Under the pieces are notes generated by a model. That model saw nothing but the letters and a program-made list of their open reading frames with translations, was not told where the DNA came from and did no database searches. Positions 10,880 through 21,995 of a DNA stretch of 64,000 nucleotides are shown one piece after another. Made by a program: the position numbers and the translations under genes. The stretch is from Rhexocercosporidium sp. MPI-PUGE-AT-0058 (Eukaryota > Ascomycota > Leotiomycetes > Helotiales): positions 1,116,001 through 1,180,000 of the forward strand of contig JAGTJL010000013.1 in assembly GCA_020746875.1 (NCBI GenBank), read 5' to 3'. Within the stretch, counting starts at the first letter, position 1, and the number at the start of each line of letters is the position of its first letter.

Positions 10880-13800
10880 ATTAAAAGAAATAAAAGCGCG
10901 GGAGATTATAGAAAAAGAAAAGCAAGAAGCTTCCGTTACTCGCCCGCTTATTCCGCTATCCGCTGTCGACTCCGCCGAGTTTCTTTTAATCGAGCAGGTC
11001 TTACTTAACTTCGCGGATTTAACTTTCTAAGTAGATCTTAATTTCGCAAATAAAACTTTCAGAATTACTTAAAGTAATAAAAGTTAAACTTGAATTCTTA
11101 AGTATTTTCGGATTATAAGTACTTTTTCTATTTAATTAAGTACTTAGCGACGCCGCGAAAATATTAATAATTTAAAATAATTTCGATATTATATTCGGCG
11201 TTCGGATTTATTAATTATACTTTTATAATAAGAGCTAGTAATACTCCTGGCGGTGCTGGTTCGAGGAGAAATATATGGAATACTAGGTAAATATTTATAA
11301 TTCTTAAGAATATTAATTAGTAATTAATTAATCTCTTAACTTTTGCAATTTTAAATAATCCTAACTTTTTATAATTTAATTTACTGCTTAATCGCTTAAT
11401 CGCGATATTCTTTCTAAGTAAGTAAATCTTATTCCCCTTTTTTAACGTTAATCTTATATTACGCTTTCTATTATAATAAATAGCTGATCTTTATACAATA
11501 AATAGAATATCTATTAATAATTTATTATATAATTACTTAAGCTCATCTTTCTGTAATATAACTTCATACGCGGTCCTTTAACCCACGATTAATATATTAT
11601 ACGCCGTCGAGTTATATTCGTAATTCGTATAAAACGGCAATACTTTAATAATCTCTTAATCCGCGTTATTATATATAAACTAAACGATTAAAAGTAATTG
11701 AATCTAGTTATCTTATTTATAATTCATATAATACCGAAGATAAGTCTTTATTATTTAATTAATTCGTTTTATTTAGCTGTTAGTCTAAGGATAAAATATT
11801 ATTAATATTTTCTATTTTATTCTTAAAAGCAATACTAATATTTTCTAGAACTTCGAAGTAAAGAGTTTATTTTTATCTAAGATAATCTCGTTAAGTATTC
11901 CGTGATTCGCGAAGATTATTCGGAGGAATACTTGCGCTATTATTAGCGCGTCTTAAATACTTAATACTAGTATTATATACGCGTATTTTATCGTCTTATT
12001 TATTATTACGTAAATAAAATCGTAATTAATTCCGGTAATCAGATCTTTCGAGAGTAGTAATTCGATTACGAAGTCTAAAGCTATTGATTTCTATAAGCGT
12101 AATAATATCGTTAATAACTTCATGAGCTTATACGGCGTATAATAGTTTATTTTATTCCGTATGCATGCGTTATAAGATAAGACTACGTCTTTAATTACTT
12201 TCCTTATTCCCGGGAAATAATATTCCTTAAAAAGCTTTAATAATATCTTAATTATTCCTTAATATTTATAAGCCGATAGCCCATATTATTCCTTAATAAA
12301 ATCTACCTTATCTCGCGTAAAGACATAAACTCGTCTTTAATATAAAAAAGCTTTAATATTAGTAAAAAAGAATCCTTCGCTTAACTGCTTCTTTTATTCG
12401 GCTATTATTAAGTCGTTAACGTAGCTTTTCCAGATTTTCTCGGGGACTTAACTTATTATTATTAATTACTTATAATTAATTATTAACGAGTTATTATTTT
12501 TTTTAAGTATAATATACGACTCGTATATCTTATTTACGAGATATTCTGGTTTCTTATTAAAAGCGTCGGCCTTAACGTTTTCCGTTCTTTTAATATATAA
12601 AAATCGAAGTTTAATTATAAAGAATATTTTATATTATTAGACTTATCGTCAGTTTAATTCTTTAATAATTGTAAAATAAATAAGATTTTTATAATCCGTT
12701 AAAATCCGTACTTCGTAAAGCGATCCCTTAAAGTAGACCTTTTATTTGCGTACTACGTTTATAACTCCTAATAATTCTTTATCGTAGATATCGTAATTAA
12801 GTTTTATTAATAAGAGTTTCCGCAAATAATATACAATTAGTTATTATTTGCCGTCCTCGCTCGATTAACTTAGCACGGCTTTAATAATATAATCGGAAGC
12901 GTTTGTCTTTATTATAATTTCCTTATCTAAATCGAAGGATATAAAGATTAATTCTTTAATAAAAGCTTCCTTAAAGTCTTAAAAGGCTGTTTCTGCTTTA
13001 TTACTTTAATCGAAGCTTTTGTCTTTATACGTTAATTCCGTAAGTAATACGGCGATTTTCGAGTAATTTCGAATAAATCGTCGGTAAAAGTTAGTAAATT
13101 CTAAAAAGGATTATATTTCCTTAATACTTATAAGTCTAACTCACTTAACGATTGCCTTAACTTTTTAGGAATTTATAGCCAATCTTATAATAATTATTAT
13201 ATAACTTAAGAAAATAATCTTTTTTTTATAAAAATAATACTTCTCGGGTTTTAAGAGTATTAAAGAAGCTTTTAGCTTTTTTAATATTATTATAATATTT
13301 TTTACGTATTATTCTTTTATTTTAAAATAAATTAAAATATCGTTTAAATAATATATATATATATTACATTTAAGTATTATCGCAAAATATTATTAATTAA
13401 ACGCTGAAATATAATAAGCGCGTTAATTAATCTAAAGAGTATAACTGCGTACTCGTAATAACCGAAACGTATACGAAATATTATTTTTTCCTTTTCTTTT
13501 TTTATTATTCTTACGAGGTTATACGCGCTTTATAAGTCCAGTTAAATAAAGATCTTAACGCCGCTAAGCTTATTACGTAGCTCCTTAATTAAAAGTAATA
13601 CGTAACGATCCTTTTTTATAGCTTTATTTAATCGACGGTAGTCGATGTATATTCTTCGTCCGCCGTCCTTCTTTAATATAAAGAAGACGTTACTTCCTTA
13701 AAGAGATTTAAATTCTTAAATGAATCCTTTTGCTAAGTTTTTATCGATATATTTCTTAATCGTTATTAAATTTATAACTGAATATTCCCGTAATAATTAG

Positions 13801-16250
13801 AATATTAACTTTATACTCTTAGCTAACTTAATTTAATAATTATAATCTTAATATTTAAATAAAGCGCTACTGCTTAATTCCTCTTCGAATAATGCCTTAA
13901 ATCGTTTATATTCTGACGGTATATTACTTGTCGCGAGAGTCGTTATTTCGTTCTTTAGCTCTTTTTTAAAAATTGCGCTTAATCCTCTTAAGCCTCTTAC
14001 TGATTTCTTATTTTAAAAACAGCTTTTATAATTACTGAATTCTAGCTTTTGCGTTTTCTAATCGATCTTAAAGTTATAAAATTACATCTATAGCAATCCT
14101 AAGATAATATCGTGCCTCTTAATCCTAGTTATATCGAACTAAATATATTCTGAATATCCGCCGATTCTTATATATAGTATTTCTATCTGTACGTCGATTA
14201 GGCCGTTCGCGGTAAGTCTTTATCGACGAGTATTAATTAATACTTATCCTTCTTAATTTTAATAAGTAAGAAATATTAAATCGTAATAATAAAAGATATA
14301 AAGTTCTCTTACGCTCCGGAATTTATTATAACCCGTAATTTCACTTCTCGGATATTAACGTCGAAGGTCAGGTAATTGCCTTCCTTTATAGCTGCGAGCG
14401 TACGCCCGTTTATTCTTTCGACGTAAACTTCTTCGGTTAATATATTTTCTTATTATTGATTTTCTAAATCTTTATATAAGATACGATATAATTAGTTTAT
14501 ATTTAAAGATATAAAAGGTTTAAAGGGTCTTTCGTAATAAGTCTTTAAGTTATCTTATAAATTAATTCATATTCAGTTCTGTAATATCTTTACGATAACT
14601 TCTTATACGTCTCTTACGTTTATTCGTATCGCCGTTTATCAAAACGATATCTCGTCGATTAAGATTTGCTAAACGTAAGTCCGAAAAATATTATTTTCGA
14701 TATCTGCTATTCTTCAGGCGATGCGTAAATTGTTCCGAAAAACTACTTCGTGCTCCTCGCTTTATTACGGCCTTCCGCATAGGACGACTCTTAGCTCGAT
14801 ATAAGTAATTCTTATATCGACGTTTATTTAGTATTTAATATTAAGAGCCTCTCGAGTGAGATATTCTTCTTATTACGTAACTCGCTAAACTTCACATTCT
14901 TAAGGTCCAGAAAATACTAGTCCTAATAATATAGTATTACTCTAATATTATAAGTCCTCGCTTCTCTCGATATTAGTCATATCTTCTGGGCTTTAAGCTT
15001 TCCGCGTAGTTTTAGATACCCGCTATTAAACGTATTACTTATCTCGCTAAGTCTAGCCGCTGGACTCGGGTCTTATCATATATTAGCAGACGTAATTATC
15101 ATTCGTTTCGCTTCACTCGCTGCTTCTTTTACCGCCGTCGCCCTCGATCTGACTGTCGATATGATTAGCGTTAAGCTCGTTTATTATTATATAATAATAA
15201 ATAGCGCTAATTTAAACCTCTTTCGGTAAAAAAAGAAGTAATACGCCGGTAATATCGTATGCCTTTTGTCTTATAAAATTAAGTTATTTCCTTTTAATAT
15301 CTTTCTTGCGGTGCGAGCTAGCTATATATCCTAGAAGACTATATTTGTAATATAACTTCTTTTCGCGCCGTTCGTTTATGACTTCCTTCGACGGTTCTTC
15401 TTATCGTATCTTGCTTTTTCTTTTCTTATAAGTAGCGTCGTACTTTATAAAATCCGATTATCGGTTATTCTTAAAGTTGCTTTATCGTCGGCGTCCCTCG
15501 TTCTGTCGGTAGCTAAGCTGCCTCTGGCTCCCTCTCACGTACGTTTGCTGCTTACGTTTGAATTTATGTAGACGATTATTAATCCAAACGGTTTATTTAA
15601 TAAAAGTAAAAATATCTTTTGCTTAAAAGTCGATTCGGGTGAGTTTTAGCCGGATATAATCCTTAAGTCCTCGTCGGTAATAATTAATAAATAATTAAGA
15701 GTTCTAGCTAATCTTATTAATATACTTCTGGAATTCCGTAGCGTAAGTTATTACGCTATTAACTTACTTTAAGTTATATAAGTAAGTTTTTATTATTTTA
15801 ACTTTATTAATATTACCGAATATTCGCCGAATTTCTTTCTTAAATCTTCTTTAAGTTCTAAATATAATTTATATAACGAGTATAACCTTATAAGTATCTT
15901 CATTTTCGAAGTAGTCCTTAAGAAACGGCTCGATCCATCGTATAACTTCGCTTCTAAAGTACGATACCGTCTAGAAGGCGTAGCTCTCGCTAATAAGGAA
16001 TTTATTGTCGTTAAAATATTAATAAAATTCTATTTAAAAGATAAAAATCTCTAAGTCCTTTCAGTTTCCTTAAAAAATATCGGGAAGCTTGACTTTTAAA
16101 GTTTCTTTAAGTTTATGCGTTAAGTAATCCAAGGCATTAGACATTTCTTTATCTTCGCTTTTTTCGCGGTCCTTCTTTTTAAAAGCAAGTGCGGATAATA
16201 TAAGTATATTAATAATATTACCTCGTAAGCTAAATACTTAGCCTTTAATT
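10880..16250 (-). pseudogene. Gag-pol relic of the Gypsy element
   Basis: Minus-strand reading, with the decayed protein recognisable in blocks. A CCHC-like zinc knuckle in gag lies near 15300-15360, now YYKYSLLGYIASSH with Cys codons changed to Tyr. A reverse-transcriptase block (FFILKKDGGRRIYIDYRRLN) lies near 13620-13690. The integrase GPY/F end (YLVFHIFLLEPAPP) is near 11230-11290. A chromodomain (NIEIILNY, YFRGVAKYLIK, then SENT and a changed Trp) is near 11080-11190. Stops occur throughout, mostly at former Trp and Gln codons. A chromodomain behind integrase defines the chromovirus branch, which uses it for heterochromatin targeting. Boundaries are approximate. Confidence 0.82.
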
Positions 16251-16306
16251 AAGAAAGTTAATATAATATACGTAAGTCGGTACTTTTAATAAGAAAATAC
16301 TTAAAG

Positions 16307-16788
16307 TATTACGGTTCATATATTTACTCAGTATAAATATAATAAGTTATATTAATCTTAATAATCGAGAAGTAAATATATCACGTATAATAGAATAAAT
16401 AATAATTAATATAATTAAGATATTATTTTCAATTAAGCACGAAGCTCTTATTTAATAGTAAATGTGCTAATCTTTTATAAAACTTTCGTTCTCCTTAAGA
16501 CCGCTAAAACCGCTAGACTTCCGGCGGTTTATCGGTCTTGGCAGTCGTCACGTAAAAGAATCGCGTAATTTAAAAGCTTATTTGCCCTCTAATCGTTTAC
16601 TAATAATAATATTTATATAACATATAACTTATAAAATCTTAAATATTAAAGTCTTTTAAAAAAATGCTTCCAAGAGTAATACTCTCTTAATATACTCTTC
16701 TTAAGACTTTTACCCTCCTGAGCTTATAATCCTGAGTACTACGCTATCCCGGGGTCCAGTGGTCACGGGACGCGGAGCGTCCGTAACA
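16307..16788 (-). repeat. LTR, right copy (5' LTR in element orientation)
   Basis: 482 bp, the mate of 9860-10341. It keeps far more C and G in its outer (right) part, for example CCCGGGGTCCAGTGGTCACG, and is mutated in its first 75 or so bases. Confidence 0.9.
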
Positions 16789-16793
16789 TTAAG

Positions 16794-17020
16794 AAGCAAA
16801 AGATTCTTTAATTTTGACTTACCTTACTTATACTTTTGGGGAAAGCTCTTAGCGCGTAATTACTATGCGTGATACGTATATTAAAGGAAGTGTCAAAAGG
16901 TATTAGAAAAAACAGTTTTTAATCTCTTAAAGAAACCATATAATAGTTATAACTTTTGTAATATTTTTTTATATAAGGAAGGGGAGTATTAGACTTAATT
17001 TCATTAGCCGCATATACCTT
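16794..17020 (+). pseudogene. PiggyBac-type transposase, C-terminal part
   Basis: Continues the transposase reading on the right side of the nested retrotransposon. The relic reads ARNYYA, then RKCQKVLEKTVFNLLKKPYN, a Phe-Cys-Asn segment, and GEY-stop-T-stop-FH. This fits the Cys-rich tail (C..C, LC, CW..FH) found at the end of PiggyBac transpos­ases after G-to-A changes. It shows that the Gypsy insertion split one gene. Confidence 0.7.
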
Positions 17021-17141
17021 ATTAATAAAGTTATATATAAAGGTACATAAAATAATGCATTAGGCCCCTACCTCGCCTCTTGACTCCCGGCCCGCACCAC
17101 TCCTACTAGTGTAGTCCATGTCTCAGCGGACGAAGGGATAG
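17021..17141 (-). repeat. Right terminal inverted repeat of the PiggyBac-like element
   Basis: Reverse complement of 8108-8219. The outermost 40 bases match almost perfectly, ending CGAAGGGATA. Confidence 0.85.
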
Positions 17142-17235
17142 AACCGCCGTGATTCCGACATCTGGCGGCCCGAGCGCCCGCCAAGCCAGCCTCGCAACCG
17201 AACAAGTTGATTAGCTAAGCGGCGGATAAGCATTA

Positions 17236-17668
17236 ACGTACTTGATAAGTAAGCTGGCCGTGCATGTAAGGTGGCCACTTGAAATCCTATACAAAATACG
17301 TCTGTACACGAAAAATAACTTTTTATTTTATTAATAAAAAACCCTTTTAATTAAAAATTAAATAAAAAACCTTGTTTAAATAATACATACCGGAGATATT
17401 AGACGCTAGTTTATTTTAATTAGTCATTCGCTTAAAATTACCCCTGTATTCATAAACTTTTTAAATTTTCTTTAATAAAATTAAAATTAAAATTAACTAA
17501 CGCTTAAAATTAAAAATACAAACTATTCATATTATAATACTATATATATCTTATTTTTATAAGTTTTTATTAATAAAATAAAAAGTTATTTTTCGTGCAC
17601 AGACGTATTTTGTATAAGATTTCAAGTGGCCACCTTACATACACGGCCAGCTTACCTATCAAGTACGT
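17236..17668. mobile_element. 433-bp MITE-like element with about 108-bp terminal inverted repeats
   Basis: Left end ACGTACTTGATAAGTAAGCT and right end AGCTTACCTATCAAGTACGT are reverse complements. The match runs about 108 bp inward with few differences, including GGTGGCCACTTGAAATC and ATACAAAATACGTCTGT. The element is flanked on both sides by TA (17234-17235, 17669-17670), the target duplication of Tc1/mariner-type elements. The interior is AT-rich and has no reading frame. It could fold into a long hairpin. It is most likely a non-autonomous element mobilised by a mariner-type transposase. Confidence 0.85.
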
Positions 17669-17673
17669 TATTA

Positions 17674-18880
17674 CTTCTCCGACTTAGTAGATAGGATAGT
17701 GAGAAGTAATATAATAAGCATAATCTAGTATATATTTATTACGACTTTTAATAAAAGATCTCTTAGCGTAAGAAGATCAGAGTTAAGCGTATCTTTTTAG
17801 ATATAGATTTTAATCTTGTCTTGGCTTCGAATGATTTTTGGAAAGTTAAGTTCTACCCCGACTTGATAATTATCTTAAGGACGAGAACAAATTCCTAGAA
17901 GATAAATATACGTGCGAAGAAACGGTTATCGAAGTTTTTATCGAGAAAAGCCGTCGACGCGGCTTAACGAAACGATACTAGAAGCTGGAGATCGATTAGT
18001 AATAGGTTAACGAATATATAAAAGGTCTAAGTGACTTGTTTAATATAAAAAGGAAAATAACCCTTAGTATAGAGTTTATTTATAAGGAAGTTGCTTCTGA
18101 TTCTGTAACGGCGAAAGGCAAAAAGAAGAAGAAAGCGCGATAAAAGCGTAAAGGCTTTAAAGAGTCGCCGAAGCTAGACTTTAGACTCGAGTCTACGAGT
18201 ACTATCGTTATAAAGCTAAACATTATAAATAAAGACTTTATTACTAGCCGGATGAGCGAGGGATTTATTAAAAGTTATTGCTAAGCTAGCTTAAAGAGAT
18301 TGTCGGATATATTAAAGAAACAATAAAAGAAGGAGAAACGGAGGAGGACTCGGACGTCGATATTCGCGTTAAGATCTTATCTTATATAATTAAAAATATA
18401 TTAAAAAATAATCGCAAGCAGAAAACAGATAGCTTTATTAATTATCGTTAATATAAAGTATACGCCTCCTCTTATAATAAATATTACGATACGGCTAAGA
18501 TATTACTTGCTGAAGACCTAAGGGTCGGACGTGAAAGGCGATAAAAAGATAATGCTTAAGGAGTACTGTAATTAGGGCTTAACAGAAGTCGAAAGCGATA
18601 GATAAAGATAAGCATTATAAATTGCAAATTAGATTGCGATAGATTAGTTCTTAAAACTAAATAATATCTTATAATACCTAAAAGTTGCCGTTAAACTTAT
18701 AGTAAAAAATAAAGTAACATTAAGCATCGCTTTACAATTTGTGAGTAATATTAAAAAATTCCAGTAAGAGAAAGGGAAGTCTTAAAGTTTAAGGGAGGAT
18801 ATTTCTTAAGTCTTTTTTATTGCCATATGTTTATCACGTGAGGCTGTTTTCTTAATTGGTATATGTATTAAGTAGAGCGT
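17674..18880 (+). other. Unidentified decayed coding-like relic
   Basis: One plus-strand frame reads sensibly through several stops from about 17900 to 18390, with patches such as FIEKSRRRGLTKRY, VNEYIKGLSDLFNIKRKIT, a Lys-rich KGKKKKKAR stretch and INKDFITSRMSEGFIKSYC. A second frame continues with DSDVDIRVKILSYIIKNIL. Stops sit at likely Gln or Trp positions, so RIP is probable. I do not recognise the family. It could be part of another transposon, but no termini were found. Confidence 0.45.
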
Positions 18881-18902
18881 ATTCTGCCTTAAGGCCGAAT
18901 AC

Positions 18903-20939
18903 TATCCCCTTAAAACCGATTCGCCGCGCCAGCCTGTGGAGCCTGTAAGACCCCTGTAAAGAGCCCCTAGATTAAGCGAGCCTCACTAAATTTCAGGCGT
19001 ATTACTACTAAATTCCTAATTTTAAGGCAAATTACTATAGTATTTAGGAAAACAATTATAATTATTATAAAAATGACGATTACACTAGATATACCCCTAT
19101 CGAGAGCACCTTCGCATAATAGAGCGACCCTTATTAACTGTAATAACTTATAAAGCAACACGTTTAATAGGCTTAAAGTCTTTAATCCTATTCCCTTTAC
19201 AAGTCTAGTAATCCCCTTTTATCTTTATCTTTGCAAACTCGTAGCGATGCATAAGAACCTTTAAATCGTCTCTAAATGTATTAGAATATAACCGTTTACA
19301 AGTATCCGGTGTATCTTCTCCTATAGCTATTAATGCTTCTACTAATTAATACCGGAAATCGTCTTGACTATTTAAATCGATAATTCCGTAATAGCCAGAA
19401 TAGCAAAGAATTAAGTAGTAATTACTTAAGACTATTAAAAACATGAATTAATATAAAGCTTATATTGCACCTCGCCTTAGTCGTCGGTTTCCCTTATTAT
19501 GATTTTATAACTAATCTCCCACATCGACAGCTCCTATATTATAGTTATAAGCGTCGTACAATTAAGGTATTTAGAGCTATTTTCTAGCCTCATTTCCAAA
19601 AGGGACTCGAGAGGTTTTAGCGTTTTTAACTATTTGTTTCGGTCGTTTTCTAAGTCGCAATACCTTCTTAACTCCATCTCACACAATAGATATAGCGAGT
19701 ACAAAAGCACTATCTTTGAAACCAGTTTAATTAACCATATTCGACTCCGTTAAAAAGGCGTGAACTATCCCTTACGGCATAACGTTCTCTCCCTTATCCT
19801 CTTTCTTTAAATCCATAAGATCTTATAATATATCGGAACTAATTCTATAAGTGCTAGTTACACCGAAACTAAGCTTTTAAAGGTATTTAAATAACGAGAT
19901 AAATGAGAATAAATTATTTAAATAAACGTAATATTATACTTTAAGAAGTAATTATAATAAATATAATATAACTGCCTATATATTATTTAACCCCGCCCTC
20001 TTCGGCTTTGTAATACCTATAGGACCGCCTTTCTTCTTAAGTATATGAAAAATCCAGCGTAAGAAGAAGCCGGATTATATAATAACCCATATCTTTAAAC
20101 CGGTAGGCGTAAGCTTGCTAAGGATAGTCGTAACGAGTTTAGATCGACCTTAGAACCGTTAAATCGCCTCGTTTACAATAACATCCCGCCTAGGTTTTTA
20201 TATCTATAGATTCACATCTTATATATGCGTATTTAATAGTTCTACTTATATAAAAATTAACTTAATTACTTTTAATTTAAAGAAGTTATAATTATTTCTA
20301 CCTTTTTATATGTATTTTTAATATCGTTAAATACGACCCAAAACCGCGTCTATAAATCTATAAAACGCTCTTTAAAAAAGACTTTAGTAATCTTATAAAA
20401 AGGAGTAATAAGCCGAATACTCTAATAATCCCGTATTTTATTTATAAGAACAATTATTATATAAATTAAAAAGGCGAAGTAAAAGTAAATCTCTTTAACG
20501 GTAGTCGGTATCTATTTAAGTGGTTTTTTATTTTTCTTAAACTTAATATAAGAATTAATGCTTTTAACGATGCCTTAAATAATTTTTAGAGTATAATATT
20601 ATATAAAAAAAGAGATAAGATTATTTAAGGATACATCCTCGAGGATATATAGCTTAATATTAAAGTCAAGGCAGTCTAAAGGCTAAAACTTCGATCCTTT
20701 CTTTTATAAAGGTAATACGATAAACCTTAAGGTCCCAGCATCGGTAGGATCGGTTGTCGCAGACTCAAGCATAATTACACGATGTTAAAATACAAAGATT
20801 TAAGTGTAAAAGTAAGTTTATTTACATTATTTTGTTTATCCTAGTCCGAGCGCCTAAAGCCCCACGATAATAGGCACTTAGCGCCTTACCTTCAGCGGGT
20901 GGTCCCTGGAGCCTGGCGCGTCTCGGTTTTAAGGGGATA
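18903..20939 (-). mobile_element. Second PiggyBac-like element
   Basis: About 2.04 kb with inverted ends TATCCCCTTAAAACCGA (left, 18903) and TCGGTTTTAAGGGGATA (right, 20939). GCGCCAG-type similarity continues some 25 bp inward. The outer TATCCC is shared with the first PiggyBac-like element, supporting a common family. A TA lies at both borders, but no clear TTAA duplication is visible. The encoded transposase relic is on the minus strand. Heavily RIP-like interior. Confidence 0.68.
19190..20772 (-). pseudogene. PiggyBac-type transposase relic (second element)
   Basis: Minus-strand reading beginning at an ATG near 20772 (MLESATTDPTDAGTLRF). Blocks in order: TTVKEIYFYFAFLIYIIIVL near the middle of the N-terminal half, RFIDL with TRFWVVFNDIKNTYKKVEI, then after a degraded stretch KEDKGENVMP, FKDSAFVLAIS and KKVLRLRKRPK. 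Next comes the C-terminal segment AVDVGDQL-like, with HNKGNRRLRRGAI and SNYYLILCYSGYYGI, ending with QDDFRYQLVEALIAIGED. The order and the VGDQL/NRRLRRGA block fit the DDE_Tnp_1_7 family. Numerous stops; not functional. Ends are approximate. Confidence 0.62.
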
Positions 20940-20979
20940 GTCTTTTGACTCCGATGGCGTCCTGGTGTGAGCTCTACTC

Positions 20980-21995
20980 TCAGCCACGTTACATTTATAT
21001 TTGTTCTTAATTTATTTAAAGTATTACGTAATAAATATTCTTGCGTAACGGAAGTGATTCCCTGTAATATATTCATTGTTATTTACTACGTCAACGCATT
21101 ACTTTAGAAATATCTTAAATTCCTTTATAATGAAATCCTTGTTTTTGTACTACTTTCTTTTAATAAATTTCTCGAGTACGTTAAAGAATTCCTTAATAAG
21201 ATTAAAGTCAGGCGAGTATAGTAAGAAGAACTCTAATATTACTCTTGCGTCTCGATACATTTATATAATCTTTGCTAAATAATACTAAGAAGCGTTATTT
21301 ATTATAATAACAGATTTTGGCTCTAGGTATTTGCTATAATAGTATAATAACTAAGTAATAAAGTCCTTAAATAAATCACAGTCTGTCGATCCCTAATATA
21401 CTCGCCTTAATATAATACTATCTTACGCGTATACTAAAAGAATATGCCATCTTTTCCTTCGATTGAACTTTGTGATATAGATTAAGGATGAACTCTTCGG
21501 AGACCACTCTTAACGCCGGTGCCTAGCCCTCCTATCGCAACCAGACTTATCCACGAAGATAAGCTGGTTGGATTTGTACCTCGATATCTTATGTAAGTAT
21601 TGGTCTCGAAGGTCGGCATCCCGTTATTATGCGATGCGTCGGATCGTTTTTCGTGTCTAGCGTATTAACTTTAGAGTCCGAGCGATCGATCTCTCCGATA
21701 TCCTCTTACGAAACCTGCGATAAAGGAAGTCTGCTATTTCGCATCGATACAGGTAAGGCTGTTTGATTAGTAAGTCGCAGAGAGCTTCCTGTATAAGTAA
21801 CATAATACGGCTACGACGGCCGATGGTCTTTGTTCTTTAGGAAGTAAGCATGTCGGACTGCTGTCTCTTTAAACGAATTCTCTGGACAGCGCGGACCTTA
21901 TATAAGGCTTTAGTAGCTATTAGCTTAGTCTCGAAGCCTTCTTTTAGTAATGCGTTGATTAAAACATGCTGTGTAACATTCAGTTATGGCGCCAT
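20980..21995 (-). pseudogene. Tc1/mariner-type transposase relic
   Basis: Minus-strand frame starting at ATG 21995. An N-terminal helix-turn-helix region (KEGFETKLIATKALYKVRAVQRI) precedes the DDE_3 endonuclease: the first acidic motif region LIFVDKSGCDRRARHRR, FNRRKRWHILLVYA, GSTDCDLFKDFI, the second-Asp region SVIIINNASYYLAK, and the third-acid region LLYSPDFNLIKEFFNVL. The first two catalytic Asp blocks are visible but have changed neighbours, and several TAA/TAG/TGA stops interrupt the frame. Length (about 330 codons) is normal for the family. I could not find matching terminal repeats, so the element borders remain open. Confidence 0.8.

Larger units (their letters stand above)
9860..16788 (-). 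mobile_element. Ty3/Gypsy LTR retrotransposon (chromovirus type), RIP-decayed
   Basis: A complete 6,929-bp insertion. Two direct LTRs of 482 bp (9860-10341 and 16307-16788) bound it, flanked by a perfect 5-bp target duplication TTAAG (9855-9859 and 16789-16793). Read on the minus strand the LTR begins TGTTACGGACGC and ends with CA. The polypurine tract AAAAAGGGGA lies just inside the left LTR (about 10343-10356), fixing transcription as minus strand. Gag, reverse transcriptase, integrase GPY/F module and chromodomain remnants occur in Ty3/Gypsy order. It inserted inside the transposase gene of the PiggyBac-like element, so it is the younger of the two. Confidence 0.9.
8108..17141 (+). mobile_element. 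PiggyBac-like DNA transposon, interrupted by a Gypsy retrotransposon
   Basis: Both ends carry the same sequence in opposite orientation, starting TATCCCTTCGTCCGCTGAGA, with similarity running about 110 bp inward. Without the nested retrotransposon (9860-16788 plus one copy of its target duplication) the element is about 2.1 kb. It encodes a decayed transposase on the plus strand whose two halves flank the insertion. The stronger match may include one more base (CTATCCC). PiggyBac elements normally duplicate TTAA; here TTAA lies one base left of the left end, but the right flank shows no TTAA, so the target duplication is not demonstrated. The interior is very AT-rich with many TAA/TAG codons, as expected after RIP, while the termini keep more C and G. 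Confidence 0.8.

Noticed and set aside
20822..21076. 84-codon minus-strand open frame
   Set aside because: It is an alternate frame across the end of the mariner transposase relic and the terminal repeat of the neighbouring element.
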